Assembly: GCA_008360975.2 (NCBI GenBank)
Contig: VLJF02000817.1
Coordinates: 35,427 to 99,426, forward strand
DNA length: 64,000 nucleotides
Direction of reading: 5' to 3'
Source of the DNA: Lichenostomus cassidix
Taxonomy: Eukaryota > Chordata > Aves > Passeriformes > Meliphagidae
In this document: positions 45,701 to 49,024 of the stretch, piece after piece
How the letters are laid out: each line of letters begins with the position of its first letter
Numbering within the stretch: the first letter of the stretch is position 1
Notes under the pieces: generated by a model
Database searches by the model: none
The model's input: the letters and a program-made list of their open reading frames with translations, nothing else
Told to the model about the DNA's origin: nothing
Position numbers and translations under genes: made by a program

Positions 45701-48599
45701 TCTTCACACCAAATAAAAGTTTGGAAAAAAAATATTTTTGGACTCCAGCAAAGCAGGTAAAATCCATAAAAAATGAATCTGGGCTTCATCACACCAAATA
45801 AAATCCATAAAAGATGAATTTGGGTTCCACCACACCAAATAAAATCCATAAAAGATGAATTTGGGTTCCACCACACCAAATAAAATCCACAGGAAATCTT
45901 TCTGGGTTCCACCACCATTCCAAAAGTTCCTCTGGGAATATTTACCACCTGAGCTGAAGTTCTCAGGAAGCAGCAGAAGGATTTTCCCAACTTCCCAATC
46001 CTTTCCCAGCTGCTGCCAGCCAGGATTTATTCCCAAATCCCCGTTTTATCAAACCCAGATCCATTCCATAAAAACACCACCAATCCCTCTGCAGCCAGGC
46101 TGGGACAGCTGGGAATGTCCAGCTGGAGAAGGGAAATTCCAGGGAGAATTCCAGAGCCTTAAAGGAGCTCCAGGAGAGCTGGAGAGGGATTTGGGATAAG
46201 TGATGGAATGACAGGACACAGGGAATGGCTTCAAAGGGATAGAGAGTGGGATTTGTGGGATTTTGGGGAGGAATTCCTGGCTGGGATGGAATTCCCAGAG
46301 AAGCTCCTGGATCCCTGGAATGTCCAAGGCCAGGTTGGGATAACCTGGATAGCAGGAGATTTCCCTGCTCACGGCTGGGAAGAATTCCTTCCCCCAAATC
46401 TCTCCTCTCTTCCCTTTTCCCATCACCCCGAGGCACACCAAATCCCCCCAAACCCCATCCAGCTCCAACTTTCAGCTCCAACTTTCAGCTCCATTCATCC
46501 CACAGCGAAATTCCCGGAGCTGCAGGTGCTCCAAGCGATTTTTCAAATCCCTTTTTCCTGCCGGGAAGATCTCCCAAAGTTCAGCAGTTAAACTTTAACA
46601 ACAAATCCCAACCCCTCCAGCTCCAACTCCCACCTTGCCCAATCTGACATTTACCAAGGAAAAACCCGGATTTGGAGCTGAATTTTGGAGCAGCTCAGTA
46701 AAAAATCAGGATTTTTCCCCGCAGGAAAACCACAGTTAATCACACAGCAATTCCTCCTCTCCCTCGGGATCACCCAGGAAACAATTCCCAACAACCTTCC
46801 CGCCCAACCTGGCTCTCTGCTGAGTTAATAAACTGCTCACCCTTGTGGTTCCCAGGGGGATGGATGGATTGATTCCCAAACTTCCAGGGATAATAAATAA
46901 CTCCCAGGCATTACACTTTACCCAAGGTTTTGGCCTCCATGCAAATCCAGCGCCAGCCCAACCAACATTTGATGCAAAAAAACACCCCCAGCTGCACCTA
47001 TTTTTGTTTTGGCTGCTTCTGACAGCGACAGCAGCCAGGGTTTGGGGGACCTGAAGAGGATTTAGGGTGCTTTTCCAAGGTTTTTGGGCCTTTCTGAGGG
47101 TTTAGGGTCCCTTTCCCAGGTTTTAGCGTCCTTTCCCACGTTTCAGGGTCCCTTTCCCAGGTTTTAGGGTCCTTTTCCAAGGTTTTTGGGTCCCTTTCCC
47201 AGGGTTTAGTGTGTCTTTCCCAGATTTTAGGGTCCCTTTCCCAGGTTTTGGGGTCTCTTTCCCAGATTTTAGGGTACTTTTCCAAGGTTTTAGGGTTCCT
47301 TTCCCAGGATTTAGGGTCTGTTTCCCAAGGTTTTTGGGCCTTTTGCAAGTGTTTAGGGTCTCTTTCCCAGGTTTTAGGGTCTCTCTCAGTGAGTTTTGGG
47401 TACCTCTTAGAAGGTTTAGGTGCCTTGGAGAGAGTTTAGGGACTGTTTCCCAGTGTTTAGGGTCTCTTTCCCAGGGGGTTTAAGGTCCTTGCAGAAGGTT
47501 TAGGTTTCCTTTCAAAGGTTTAGGTTTCCTTTCAAGAGTTTAGGTTTCTTTTCATGGGTTTAGAGTTCTTTTCAAAGGTTTTAGGGTCCCTTTCAGTGGG
47601 TTTTGGGTCCCTCTCAGAGGGTTTAGGGACCTTCCAGAGGGTTTTTGGTACCTCCAGAAGCAATCTGAGCCCCGTCAGAAGGCTCTGCTCCCTCTCTGAG
47701 GATTTTAGGTTCCTTGCAGAGAGGTTTTGCTCCTCTCAGAGGGTTTAGGTTCCCTTTAGGCAGTTTTGGGATCTTTTCCCAGGGGTTTTGGTCTCTCCAC
47801 TCCAGCCTGCAAGCAGCTCAGATCCCAAATTTCCCTCCTGCCTCCAACCCCATGAACTTCCCCACTGTGGGATTCACTTTTAACATCCCAAAAAACCCTT
47901 TTCCCCGAGCTGCAGCTCTGCACAGGGCTGGAGATGAACCAAACCAGGCGGACATGCCAAGGAGCCCAAAAGCAGGAGAATTCCCACACTGGGATAAGGG
48001 AGCTGATCCCCCAAAGTGCGCGGGGGACAGCGACAGGGACAGCGGGTGACAGCGGGGAGCTGGCTTTGGTTTCCAGGGGGAAAAGCGGGATCGGAGTGGA
48101 ATTTTCCCAAATATTTCCTTACCGGCAGCACAGCAGAGGGACCTGCGGGGACACTGTGGGGAGCATGGGGACACACGGCAGGACACAGCCGGGAGCAGGG
48201 GGACACAGGGGGACACAGGGGGGACACGGTGGGCATGGGGACACAGGGCAGGGGGACACGGGCAGGGACGTGGGGACACACGGGGGGGACAGCGGTGGGA
48301 AGAGCCGCCGGCGGCCGGGGGGATGCACGGCGGGGACACGGGGACACACGGGGCGGACAGACGGACACGGAGACACACAGAAGGACAGCCGGGGGACACC
48401 AGAGGGACCAGCGGCGGCGGCGGCAGCTCCGTCCCGAGCGCGGCCTGCGCGCCTGAGCCGCCTGGGCCTGGCCGGGCCTGGGCGCGCGGGGCTCGGCCGC
48501 GCGGGGCGGGGGGGCGGCGCGGGGCCGCCGGGAGGGCGGCGGGCGGGCCCGGGGCAGCGCCGCGGAGCCGCCGGAGCTCACCTGCACATGATCCGCCAT
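638..48599 (-). CDS. XPO7: Exportin-7, 24 coding exons, 3' end off window
   Basis: Nuclear transport receptor of the importin-beta/karyopherin superfamily. The family binds RanGTP and carries proteins through nuclear pores; XPO7 mainly works in export of folded cargo. Joining the 24 exons on the minus strand gives 2,782 nt with every exon phase compatible: 927 codons plus one base, without a stop. The protein begins [20 protein letters not shown] and follows human XPO7, as I remember it, nearly residue for residue; I noticed only a few substitutions (for example Y to H in exon 5, N to S in exon 6, M to T in exon 22). The importin-beta N-terminal domain lies in exons 2-4 and helical HEAT-type repeats follow. 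Human XPO7 has 1,087 residues, so about 160 C-terminal residues lie left of position 638. The paralogue RANBP17 is less likely because of near-identity to XPO7 and the DOK2 neighbour. Introns 16 and 20 are U12-type. Confidence 0.98.
1060..1290 (+). mobile_element. CR1 LINE 3' fragment
   Basis: Same order of blocks as the copy at 160-432 (GAGCTGGAGAGGGACTGG, then GGAATTCCTGGCTGGGATGG, then CAGGCTGGATCAACCTGG). Lies in XPO7 intron 23. Confidence 0.75.
1460..1674 (-). CDS. XPO7: XPO7 exon 23 (residues 810-881)
   Basis: 215 nt, the longest coding exon here, acceptor CCCTGCAG|GGAAT, donor CTGCTG|GTGAGC. Encodes [18 protein letters not shown] through SIPHSDLL. Confidence 0.97.
1805..2050 (+). mobile_element. 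CR1 LINE 3' fragment
   Basis: Tail fragment ending AACCCAAACCATTCCAGG, which is the standard CR1 3' end in sense orientation. Intron 22. Confidence 0.7.
2070..2300 (+). mobile_element. CR1 LINE 3' fragment
   Basis: A second copy directly following the previous one in intron 22, same strand, with GGCTTCCCACTGCCACAGGG and the GGAATTCC core. Confidence 0.7.
2381..2463 (-). CDS. XPO7: XPO7 exon 22 (residues 782-809)
   Basis: 83 nt, acceptor CCCCTCAG|ATCC, donor ACGTACG|GTGAGG. Encodes [17 protein letters not shown] through KMITTY; human has Met for the first Thr of the TTYG stretch. Confidence 0.96.
2490..2870 (+). mobile_element. CR1 LINE 3' fragment, longest copy
   Basis: About 380 bp beginning upstream of the AGGAGCTCCAGGGGAGCTGG block and continuing to a tail at ATTTTCCATGATCC. 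Intron 21. Confidence 0.78.
3060..3480. other. Intron 21 single-copy stretch
   Basis: Between a CR1 fragment and a simple array. I see no exon, repeat or motif here. Confidence 0.6.
3484..3680. repeat. (AATGAATTTAAA)n minisatellite
   Basis: About 16 copies of a 12-bp unit with small variants. It stays open in several frames and produces [12 protein letters not shown] shadows. Intron 21. Confidence 0.9.
3934..4041 (-). CDS. XPO7: XPO7 exon 21 (residues 746-781)
   Basis: 108 nt, acceptor CCTGGCAG|TTATCC shortly after a U12-like branch site, donor CAACAG|GTAGGA. Encodes [18 protein letters not shown] through ELVHN; Arg782 is split. Confidence 0.96.
4042..5140 (-). other. XPO7: XPO7 intron 20: U12-type GT-AG intron
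   Basis: 1,099 nt. Donor GTATCCTTGT fits the U12 GT consensus at eight of nine positions. A branch-like TTCCTTAGC lies at 4053-4061, about 13 nt from the terminal AG. The intron also holds an AT-rich tandem duplication (4081-4550). Confidence 0.88.
4081..4550. repeat. AT-rich tandem duplication, about 235 bp x 2
   Basis: Both halves run AATATTCTGGGTG-like, GCAATGCAGTTT, GATTGTGCTTGCTGGGATCT, then a long ATT/TTA tract ending TTTTGGCCCTTGAA. It lies near the 3' end of the U12-type intron 20. Confidence 0.8.
5141..5229 (-). CDS. XPO7: XPO7 exon 20 (residues 717-745), U12-type GT donor
   Basis: 89 nt, acceptor CCACCCCAG|AGA. Encodes [17 protein letters not shown] through FEW plus AT of the split Ile746. 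The donor GTATCCTTGT matches the U12-type GT consensus rather than the U2 form. Confidence 0.95.
5405..6185. repeat. About 57-bp minisatellite in intron 19
   Basis: Around 13 units of TTCCAGATTTCATTCCCAGC plus AGGAAAACTGGGAGGTTTTC plus CTTCTCCAAT, with some partial units. Confidence 0.9.
6355..6461 (-). CDS. XPO7: XPO7 exon 19 (residues 681-716)
   Basis: 107 nt, acceptor CCATCCCAG|GGG, donor GCAAAG|GTGAGT. Encodes [17 protein letters not shown] through FNEQEAK. Confidence 0.97.
6598..7310. repeat. GGTGGGATGGAAAAATTTATCC array in intron 18
   Basis: Roughly 30-bp units. A 110-bp higher-order block with CATTCCACCCCAAATTTTGG and CCTTCCCAACCAATCTTGGG occurs twice (about 6841-6907 and 6953-7016). 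Confidence 0.88.
7471..7579 (-). CDS. XPO7: XPO7 exon 18 (residues 645-680)
   Basis: 109 nt, acceptor TTTTCCAG|AGT, donor GATTTAG|GTACTG. Encodes [17 protein letters not shown] through LLMVDL; Gly681 is split. Confidence 0.97.
8140..8262 (-). mobile_element. CR1 LINE 3' fragment
   Basis: Contains GAATGGTTTGGGTTGGAAGG, the hallmark CR1 3' end read on the opposite strand, followed by ACTATCCCAGGCTGCTCCAA. Intron 17. Confidence 0.75.
8296..8462. repeat. GGGAAATCCCAAATCCCA array in intron 17
   Basis: About eight 18-26 bp units. Confidence 0.9.
8646..8709 (-). CDS. XPO7: XPO7 exon 17 (residues 623-644), starts after an AT-AC intron
   Basis: 64 nt. The intron ends CCCTGCAC, so the acceptor dinucleotide is AC, and the exon begins GTACAGCAGC. 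Encodes [20 protein letters not shown] plus Thr. Donor CACACG|GTGAGT-like. A U2-type AG (TACAG|CAGC) exists 5 nt further in but would break the frame with exon 16. Confidence 0.95.
8710..9215 (-). other. XPO7: XPO7 intron 16: U12-type AT-AC intron
   Basis: 506 nt. The donor at 9215 downward reads ATATCCTTTT. A perfect U12 branch motif TTCCTTAAC lies at 8720-8728, with the likely branch A about 11 nt from the terminal AC. There is no long pyrimidine tract. These are the textbook marks of a minor-spliceosome intron, and only this splicing keeps the conserved Gly-Tyr-Ser-Ser-Val reading. The rest of the intron shows no array. Confidence 0.93.
9216..9296 (-). CDS. XPO7: XPO7 exon 16 (residues 596-622), ends at an AT-AC intron
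   Basis: 81 nt, acceptor CTCCCTAG|CATC. Encodes [16 protein letters not shown] through NDLSI. No GT donor fits the conserved protein here. The exon ends ATTGG| and the intron starts ATATCCTTTT, the U12-type AT-AC donor consensus. Joining to exon 17 restores Gly-Tyr-Ser-Ser-Val. Confidence 0.95.
9440..9850. other. Intron 15 single-copy stretch
   Basis: Nothing recognised beside the neighbouring satellite, which begins near 9860. Confidence 0.55.
9860..11690. repeat. About 150-240 bp satellite, 9-10 copies, intron 15
   Basis: Each unit carries GGATTGAAATCCAAGGAAAA, TTTTTCCCACAGTGCCAGGG, TGACAAGGGACAGGGAAT and usually AAAATGCTCCAGAGGCTGCT. Two unit subtypes differ in length. Occupies most of the intron between exons 16 and 15. 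Confidence 0.9.
11896..11969 (-). CDS. XPO7: XPO7 exon 15 (residues 572-595)
   Basis: 74 nt, acceptor CTGCCCAG|CTG, donor AAGAT|GTGAGT. Encodes [16 protein letters not shown] through FIGK; Ile596 is split with exon 16. Confidence 0.96.
11985..12520. repeat. TTAAAAACTGGCTTAAAAAC array, intron 14
   Basis: A-rich degenerate array with about 40-bp periodicity, including AACTGCCAGGAAAATGTAAA variants. Confidence 0.85.
12520..13450. repeat. Minisatellite with sense AATAAA hexamers, intron 14
   Basis: 40-60 bp units built from GATTTATTTCCAGAACCAAA and CCTAAAAATCCCAACAAATG. On the XPO7 strand each unit reads GGAAATAAATC, so about 14 poly(A)-signal hexamers are present. Confidence 0.9.
13526..13661 (-). 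CDS. XPO7: XPO7 exon 14 (residues 526-571)
   Basis: 136 nt, acceptor CCTGCCCAG|GGTG, donor TCCAAG|GTAATG. Encodes [16 protein letters not shown] through VQKSSK. About 800 nt of pyrimidine-only repeat precede the acceptor on the transcript strand. Confidence 0.97.
13672..14485. repeat. GTGGGGAAAAA purine array, acceptor side of exon 14
   Basis: About 800 bp almost purely purine on the plus strand, hence a pyrimidine tract on the XPO7 transcript that reaches the exon 14 acceptor. 11-12 bp units. Confidence 0.92.
14490..15580. other. Intron 13 remainder
   Basis: Mostly single-copy. There are small runs only: GCTGGTGTAAA three times near 14,640, and TAGTGAATAATTA copies at 15,365-15,415. No gene seen. 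Confidence 0.6.
15581..15686 (-). CDS. XPO7: XPO7 exon 13 (residues 491-525)
   Basis: 106 nt, acceptor GTGTCGCAG|GCC, donor GTCTGTCG|GTAGGG. Encodes [16 protein letters not shown] through DGELVC. A CTGTCCCTGA-type minisatellite of about 1 kb runs directly into its acceptor. Confidence 0.97.
15695..16660. repeat. GGGACAGTCA array, acceptor side of exon 13
   Basis: About 10-bp unit (GGGACAGTCA / GGGGACACA variants), roughly 90 copies. The first unit lies within 15 nt of the exon 13 acceptor. On the transcript it reads TGACTGTCCC. Confidence 0.93.
16660..17140. other. Intron 12 single-copy stretch
   Basis: No repeat or exon recognised. Confidence 0.6.
17155..17296. repeat. About 52-bp x 3 repeat next to the exon 12 donor
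   Basis: Copies of CTTCGGGAAGAGGAGTCTCT and CAGGCTTGGAATCCCAATT. The last copy merges into the donor CTTCC/GCTCACC, so the array abuts the 5' splice site. Confidence 0.85.
17297..17490 (-). CDS. XPO7: XPO7 exon 12 (residues 426-490)
   Basis: 194 nt, acceptor CCCCCCAG|GGATGG, donor GAAG|GTGAGC. Encodes [18 protein letters not shown] through PMDLAVQE. The acceptor with the first exon bases (RDGLED) is repeated about 13 times upstream in intron 11, and about three 52-bp repeats lie next to the donor. Confidence 0.97.
17491..18560. repeat. About 78-bp minisatellite copying the exon 12 acceptor
   Basis: About 13 units upstream of the genuine acceptor. On the transcript strand each unit has an ATCCCTTTTTTCTGCAG-like tract, then GGATGGCCTGGA, which are the first bases of exon 12, then GCTCAGGCTGTTTCCATCTA spacer. 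See findings. Confidence 0.92.
18765..18880. repeat. AACATTTATCCAGTTTTTT short array
   Basis: Four degenerate units of about 30 bp, intron 11. Confidence 0.7.
18985..19125 (-). mobile_element. CR1 LINE 3' fragment
   Basis: AGAATGGTTTGGGTTGGAAA, then GACACCTTCCACTATCCCAG and GTTGCTCCAAGCCCTGGATT. Among the best-preserved CR1 ends here. Intron 11. Confidence 0.8.
19395..19640. repeat. GGATGGAAAAGGGTGGAAAA array, intron 11
   Basis: About 10-bp purine unit, about 24 copies. A poly(A) run follows at 19,717-19,737. Confidence 0.92.
19960..20125 (-). mobile_element. CR1 LINE internal/3' fragment
   Basis: Reverse-orientation GGAATTCCATCCCAGCCAGG core followed by CTGTCCCTCCATCCCTTGTC. Lies about 70 nt from the exon 11 donor. 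Confidence 0.7.
20198..20370 (-). CDS. XPO7: XPO7 exon 11 (residues 369-425)
   Basis: 173 nt, acceptor CCTGGCAG|CAC, donor CCTCAG|GTGAGG. Encodes [16 protein letters not shown] through SVHIIL; Arg426 is split with exon 12. Confidence 0.97.
20499..21780. repeat. About 185-bp satellite, seven copies, intron 10
   Basis: Units share CATCTGGATCACCTGGATCA, CCCAAATTCCCAGGATGTGG, GGCACTGCAGGGTTTCTGCT and CAGGACAACAT. The GGCACATC word recurs at about 20572, 20750, 20941, 21131, 21306, 21484 and 21683. Confidence 0.92.
21785..22125. other. Intron 10 single-copy stretch
   Basis: Nothing recognised. Confidence 0.55.
22130..22518. repeat. About 60-bp minisatellite beside the exon 10 donor
   Basis: About six units of CCTGCTTTGTTTTCCAGGGA, ATGTGAGGAGCAGGAGGAG, CCCTGGAGGGAGGGA. 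It ends about 12 nt from the donor. Confidence 0.9.
22531..22677 (-). CDS. XPO7: XPO7 exon 10 (residues 320-368)
   Basis: 147 nt, phase 0, acceptor TGCCTCAG|AGT, donor CTGCAG|GTACCG. Encodes [17 protein letters not shown] through NFTVTSLQ. A roughly 60-bp tandem array starts about 15 nt inside intron 10 from this donor. Confidence 0.97.
22855..22935 (-). mobile_element. CR1 LINE fragment
   Basis: CTGTTCCAGTCCTGAAGAAC and a TTTCCTAATTTCCACCCTGA stretch correspond to the CR1 block upstream of its tail. Intron 9. Confidence 0.6.
23080..23199 (-). CDS. XPO7: XPO7 exon 9 (residues 280-319)
   Basis: 120 nt, phase 0, acceptor GTTTCCCAG|GTG, donor CCCCAG|GTGGGT. Encodes [16 protein letters not shown] through KRILENPQ. 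Confidence 0.97.
23395..23890. repeat. Same 185-bp satellite, three more copies, intron 8
   Basis: Same words and spacing as the intron 10 array (about 23424, 23608, 23789), same orientation, beyond exons 10 and 9. Confidence 0.92.
23935..24060 (-). mobile_element. CR1 LINE 3' fragment
   Basis: CAGAATCATGGAATTACTGA then GGTTGGAAAGGAACTCCAAG, an older CR1 3' end. Intron 8. Confidence 0.65.
24060..24675. other. Intron 8 remainder
   Basis: Single-copy-looking sequence between a CR1 fragment and exon 8. No feature seen. Confidence 0.55.
24676..24749 (-). CDS. XPO7: XPO7 exon 8 (residues 255-279)
   Basis: 74 nt, acceptor TCTCTTGCAG|CA, donor CCTCTG|GTGAGT. Encodes [20 protein letters not shown] and SFSPL; the first Ala codon is split with exon 7. 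Confidence 0.96.
25070..26215. repeat. Interstitial telomere-like array, intron 7
   Basis: Starts as about 290-bp blocks (GGGGATTTATAAGATAAAAT, GTGAATTAGGTGGGTTTAGG, TTTATTTATGAA) and becomes a pure degenerate run of GGGTTTAGGGTTGG between 25,700 and 26,200. TTAGGG hexamers are frequent but interspersed with GGGTTTGGG and GGGCTGGG variants. Confidence 0.88.
26273..26438 (-). CDS. XPO7: XPO7 exon 7 (residues 200-254)
   Basis: 166 nt, acceptor TTCCCCAG|GCT, donor AGATCAG|GTAAGG. Encodes [16 protein letters not shown] through IPTSWRS plus one base. The donor lies about 60 nt from a telomere-like GGGTTTAGGGTT array in intron 7. Confidence 0.97.
26575..27190. repeat. About 215-bp tandem repeat x 3, intron 6
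   Basis: Each unit contains GGCCTGGATTTA-like, ATTTAAATAAAATGCATTTA, TTCCTTCAGAAATGAAATTC and AGAGGGAATTTCAACCC. Degenerate. Confidence 0.8.
27244..27348 (-). CDS. XPO7: XPO7 exon 6 (residues 165-199)
   Basis: 105 nt, phase 0 at both ends, acceptor CCCTGCAG|GCA, donor AAGCAG|GTCAGC. Encodes [16 protein letters not shown] through SCSLLKQ. It follows the 6.2-kb intron 5, the largest XPO7 intron in the window after intron 1. Confidence 0.96.
27530..28170. repeat. TTTATTCCCAAA array with dense sense AATAAA, intron 5
   Basis: 11-13 bp unit. Its complement, the XPO7 strand, reads GGGAATAAATTTGGAATAAA, giving roughly 30 AATAAA hexamers. Confidence 0.92.
28284..29067. repeat. About 395-bp tandem duplication, intron 5
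   Basis: Two copies (about 28284-28675 and 28676-29067) sharing CATTTAAATGGGACATCAAA, CTCCTGGATCTGCCTTTGCA and CACCTCCTGCAGTACTGGAG, with only scattered differences. Confidence 0.9.
29395..29935. repeat. Two adjacent AT-rich arrays, intron 5
   Basis: About 60-bp units (CTTCAATCCCTGGATTTTCC, TTGAATTGTTGAATTTGG) to about 29,745, then 20-bp TCAGTGAATTTGGGTTGAAA units to 29,935. Confidence 0.88.
30070..30292. repeat. GGTGGTTTTTTGG array, intron 5
   Basis: Plus strand only G and T with 10-14 bp period. The transcript strand is C/A. See the oppositely oriented array at 32,640-33,450. Confidence 0.92.
30360..31195. repeat. AT-rich low-complexity arrays, intron 5
   Basis: An ATATATTATTATATA-type region (30,390-30,590, about three 90-bp units), then TATTTATAAATATTTCTTTA units (30,930-31,190). 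Confidence 0.85.
31670..32150. repeat. GGGAAAACCATGG array, intron 5
   Basis: 11-17 bp units alternating AACCATGG, AATGATGG and CCTTGGGAA words. Confidence 0.9.
32640..33455. repeat. AAAAACCAACCAAAAAACCCC array, intron 5
   Basis: Plus strand contains almost only A and C, so the XPO7 transcript is G/U with regular GGGG and GG runs. It ends about 80 nt from the exon 5 donor. It yields long shadow ORFs on both strands. Confidence 0.93.
33539..33604 (-). CDS. XPO7: XPO7 exon 5 (residues 143-164)
   Basis: 66 nt, acceptor CCCCCCCAG|GAC, donor AATCAA|GTAAGT. Encodes [13 protein letters not shown] through NEINQ. Human has Tyr where His147 is read here. Skipping it would keep the frame. Confidence 0.96.
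33630..34560. repeat. About 200-bp tandem repeat x 5, intron 4
   Basis: Units carry GGGAGAAAAATTCCTGGCTA, GAGAGTGGATTTTAAATGGG and ATTCCCAAGGATTGAGTGG; key words recur near 33670, 33868, 34052, 34265 and 34466. It starts about 25 nt upstream of the exon 5 acceptor. Confidence 0.88.
34600..34850. repeat. GAATTAATATTTGA array, intron 4
   Basis: 14-bp AT-rich units, degenerate. Confidence 0.8.
35020..35200. repeat. GGGAATAAATAAATCCCATTTTT array, intron 4
   Basis: Five to six units of about 32 bp. The AATAAA words here are antisense to XPO7. Confidence 0.85.
35440..35780. repeat. ACCTCTGGAAAA array, intron 4
   Basis: 12-15 bp unit. A block with three AGAACATCTGG units followed by AAACCCTCTGG occurs twice, suggesting a higher-order duplication. 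Confidence 0.9.
36045..36385. repeat. AGGATTTAGCTAAAAAAA array, intron 4
   Basis: About 22-bp units, about 15 copies, directly next to the splice-donor array. Confidence 0.9.
36388..37764. repeat. About 54-bp minisatellite copying the exon 4 donor
   Basis: About 24 intact units plus one decayed unit (near 37,490). Each carries on the transcript strand CTGCAG|GTCAGAT, mostly preceded by TTC or CTT as in the real exon 4 end, then a spacer such as GAGTTTGCAGCAGCTTCC. Unit length is 51-63 bp. Confidence 0.94.
37765..37931 (-). CDS. XPO7: XPO7 exon 4 (residues 87-142)
   Basis: 167 nt, acceptor TTCCCCAG|GG, donor TTCCTGCAG|GTCAGA. Encodes [16 protein letters not shown] through DVTRFLQ. The donor and adjacent exon bases are the seed of a roughly 25-copy array that fills the next 1.4 kb of intron 4, and the reading frame stays open far into that array (see separate entries). 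Confidence 0.97.
38080..38535. repeat. GGTGGATTTGGCTCTGGAAT array, intron 3
   Basis: About 37-bp units (with ACACCTGGAAAAGG), about 12 copies. Confidence 0.9.
38570..38720 (-). mobile_element. CR1-like fragment
   Basis: GGCTGGAAAAGCCCTCTGAG followed by ATGGAATCCAACCATCCCCA resembles a divergent CR1 3' end subtype. Intron 3. Confidence 0.6.
39145..39238 (-). CDS. XPO7: XPO7 exon 3 (residues 56-86)
   Basis: 94 nt, acceptor CTTTCCAG|TCC, donor GATATCC|GTGAGT. Encodes [15 protein letters not shown] through EQRIDI and leaves one base that completes Arg87 with exon 4. Part of the importin-beta N-terminal domain. Confidence 0.97.
39300..40131. other. Intron 2
   Basis: Single-copy. No array, CR1 copy or additional exon recognised. 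Confidence 0.6.
40132..40278 (-). CDS. XPO7: XPO7 exon 2 (residues 7-55)
   Basis: 147 nt, phase 0 at both ends, acceptor TTTTCCAG|AGC and donor GGCAGC|GTGAGT. Encodes [10 protein letters not shown] through CQLLLERGS, the first helices of the importin-beta N-terminal region that contacts RanGTP in this family. Confidence 0.97.
40490..40690 (-). mobile_element. CR1 LINE 3' fragment
   Basis: TGAATGGTTTGGGTTGGGAG, GGCTTGGACATTTCCAGGGA and GGAATTCCATCCCAGCCAGG in order. Lies about 210 nt upstream of exon 2 in intron 1. Confidence 0.78.
40700..41690. other. Intron 1, exon 2-proximal single-copy stretch
   Basis: Nothing recognised beyond a faint CR1-like word at 40,735-40,800. Confidence 0.5.
41695..42545. 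repeat. About 90-130 bp minisatellite, intron 1
   Basis: Units combine GATACAATTCCCAAAAACCC, AAAACCAATCCGTGTTCCCC, TGGAGATTCACCTCACAGGG and CCATGGGAATTAAAGC. Confidence 0.9.
42550..43050. other. Intron 1 single-copy stretch
   Basis: No feature recognised. Confidence 0.5.
43050..43970. repeat. GGAATTCCCAGGATGTTTC array with a 95-bp higher-order repeat
   Basis: 30-bp-class units. Between about 43,280 and 43,760 a 95-bp block repeats at exactly 95-bp steps (GGACGTTTCC at 43287, 43382, 43477, 43572, 43667) and is nearly identical each time. No stop occurs in any forward frame. Confidence 0.93.
44243..44440 (-). mobile_element. CR1 LINE 3' fragment, left arm of an inverted pair
   Basis: CCAGAATGGTTTGGGTTTGG to ACTTCCCTTCTGTCAGCACT, including CTGGCCTTGGACATTCCAGG. 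It faces an opposite-strand copy about 55 nt away. Confidence 0.78.
44495..44690 (+). mobile_element. CR1 LINE fragment, right arm of an inverted pair
   Basis: AGCTGGGAATGTCCAGCTGG, AGGAGCTCCAGGAGAGCTGG and GGGATTTTGGGAAGGAATTC blocks in CR1 sense orientation. Intron 1. Confidence 0.72.
45300..45915. repeat. AGGTAAAATCCATAAAAAATG array, intron 1
   Basis: About 42-bp units with GGGCTTCATCACACCA, about 14 copies. Confidence 0.9.
46095..46365 (+). mobile_element. CR1 LINE 3' fragment
   Basis: Starts with GCCAGGCTGGGACAGCTGGG and passes through GAGCTGGAGAGGGATTTGGG to AGGCCAGGTTGGGATAACCT. Very like the copy at 44495. Intron 1. Confidence 0.75.
46370..47045. other. Intron 1 single-copy stretch
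   Basis: Nothing recognised; a short triplicate of TCCAACTTTCAGC near 46,465. Confidence 0.5.
47050..47790. repeat. TTTAGGGTCCCTTTCCCAGG array, intron 1
   Basis: About 25-bp units, about 28 copies, decaying toward TTTAGGTTCC variants. Confidence 0.9.
48140..48410. repeat. GGGGACACAGGG degenerate array, intron 1 start
   Basis: GC-rich 10-15 bp units at the edge of the CpG island, followed by a short CGGCGGCGGCGG run at about 48,410. Confidence 0.8.
48582..48599 (-). CDS. XPO7: XPO7 exon 1 coding part (residues 1-6)
   Basis: Start codon plus five codons, MADHVQ, followed by donor CAG|GTGAGC. The start has A at -3 and G at +4, a strong context. It sits inside the CpG island. The tiny first coding exon ending after six codons matches vertebrate XPO7. 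The 5' UTR start is not defined by the sequence. Confidence 0.94.
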
Positions 48600-48605
48600 C
48601 TTGCC
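48593..48605 (-). promoter_or_regulatory. YY1-type motif over the XPO7 start codon
   Basis: The minus strand reads CAAGATGGCGGAT, matching the YY1 consensus AAGATGGCGGC except at its end. The start codon is inside the motif, an arrangement seen in many housekeeping genes. Confidence 0.6.
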
Positions 48606-48949
48606 CCATTCATGCTCCGCTCGCGCCTCCGCCCCCGCCTGCGCCGGGCCCGGCGCCACCGCGTCCCCCCGCGCCGCCGCCCGCACCGCGCCTGCGCCGC
48701 GCCAAGCCACGCCCCCCCGGCGGGGGACACGCCCCCCGCGCCTGCGCGCGCCGGAGGGACACGCCCCGCACGGGGGAAGCCACGCCCACACGGCCAGAAG
48801 CGCGCCATCCCGCCTGCGCGCGCCGCTCCAGGCTCCGCCCGGCCCCGCCCAGGCCACGCCCCCCGGGCAGCACGGGGCCTGCGCGCGAGGAGAGGCCACG
48901 CCCACAAAGTCCGGGCCACGCCCCCGGTGCGCGCGCGGCCCGCGGCGTC

Positions 48950-48957
48950 TGACGTCA
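48950..48957. promoter_or_regulatory. Palindromic CRE (TGACGTCA)
   Basis: A perfect 8-base cAMP response element at the outer edge of the CpG island, about 350 bp upstream of the XPO7 start codon and in CpG-rich context. CREB/ATF binding is inferred from the motif only. Confidence 0.55.
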
Positions 48958-49024
48958 GGACGCGGGGGATGGAGGGAGGGGCGCGAGCGGGGTTTGTTGA
49001 CACGGCCTTAAAGGGGCCGCGCAC

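Noticed and set aside
638..48599. RANBP17 instead of XPO7
   Set aside because: Residues match XPO7 nearly throughout and the neighbour is DOK2, as at human 8p21.3.
48991..49024. CArG-like CCTTAAAGGG near the promoter
   Set aside because: One mismatch to CC(A/T)6GG and no supporting context.
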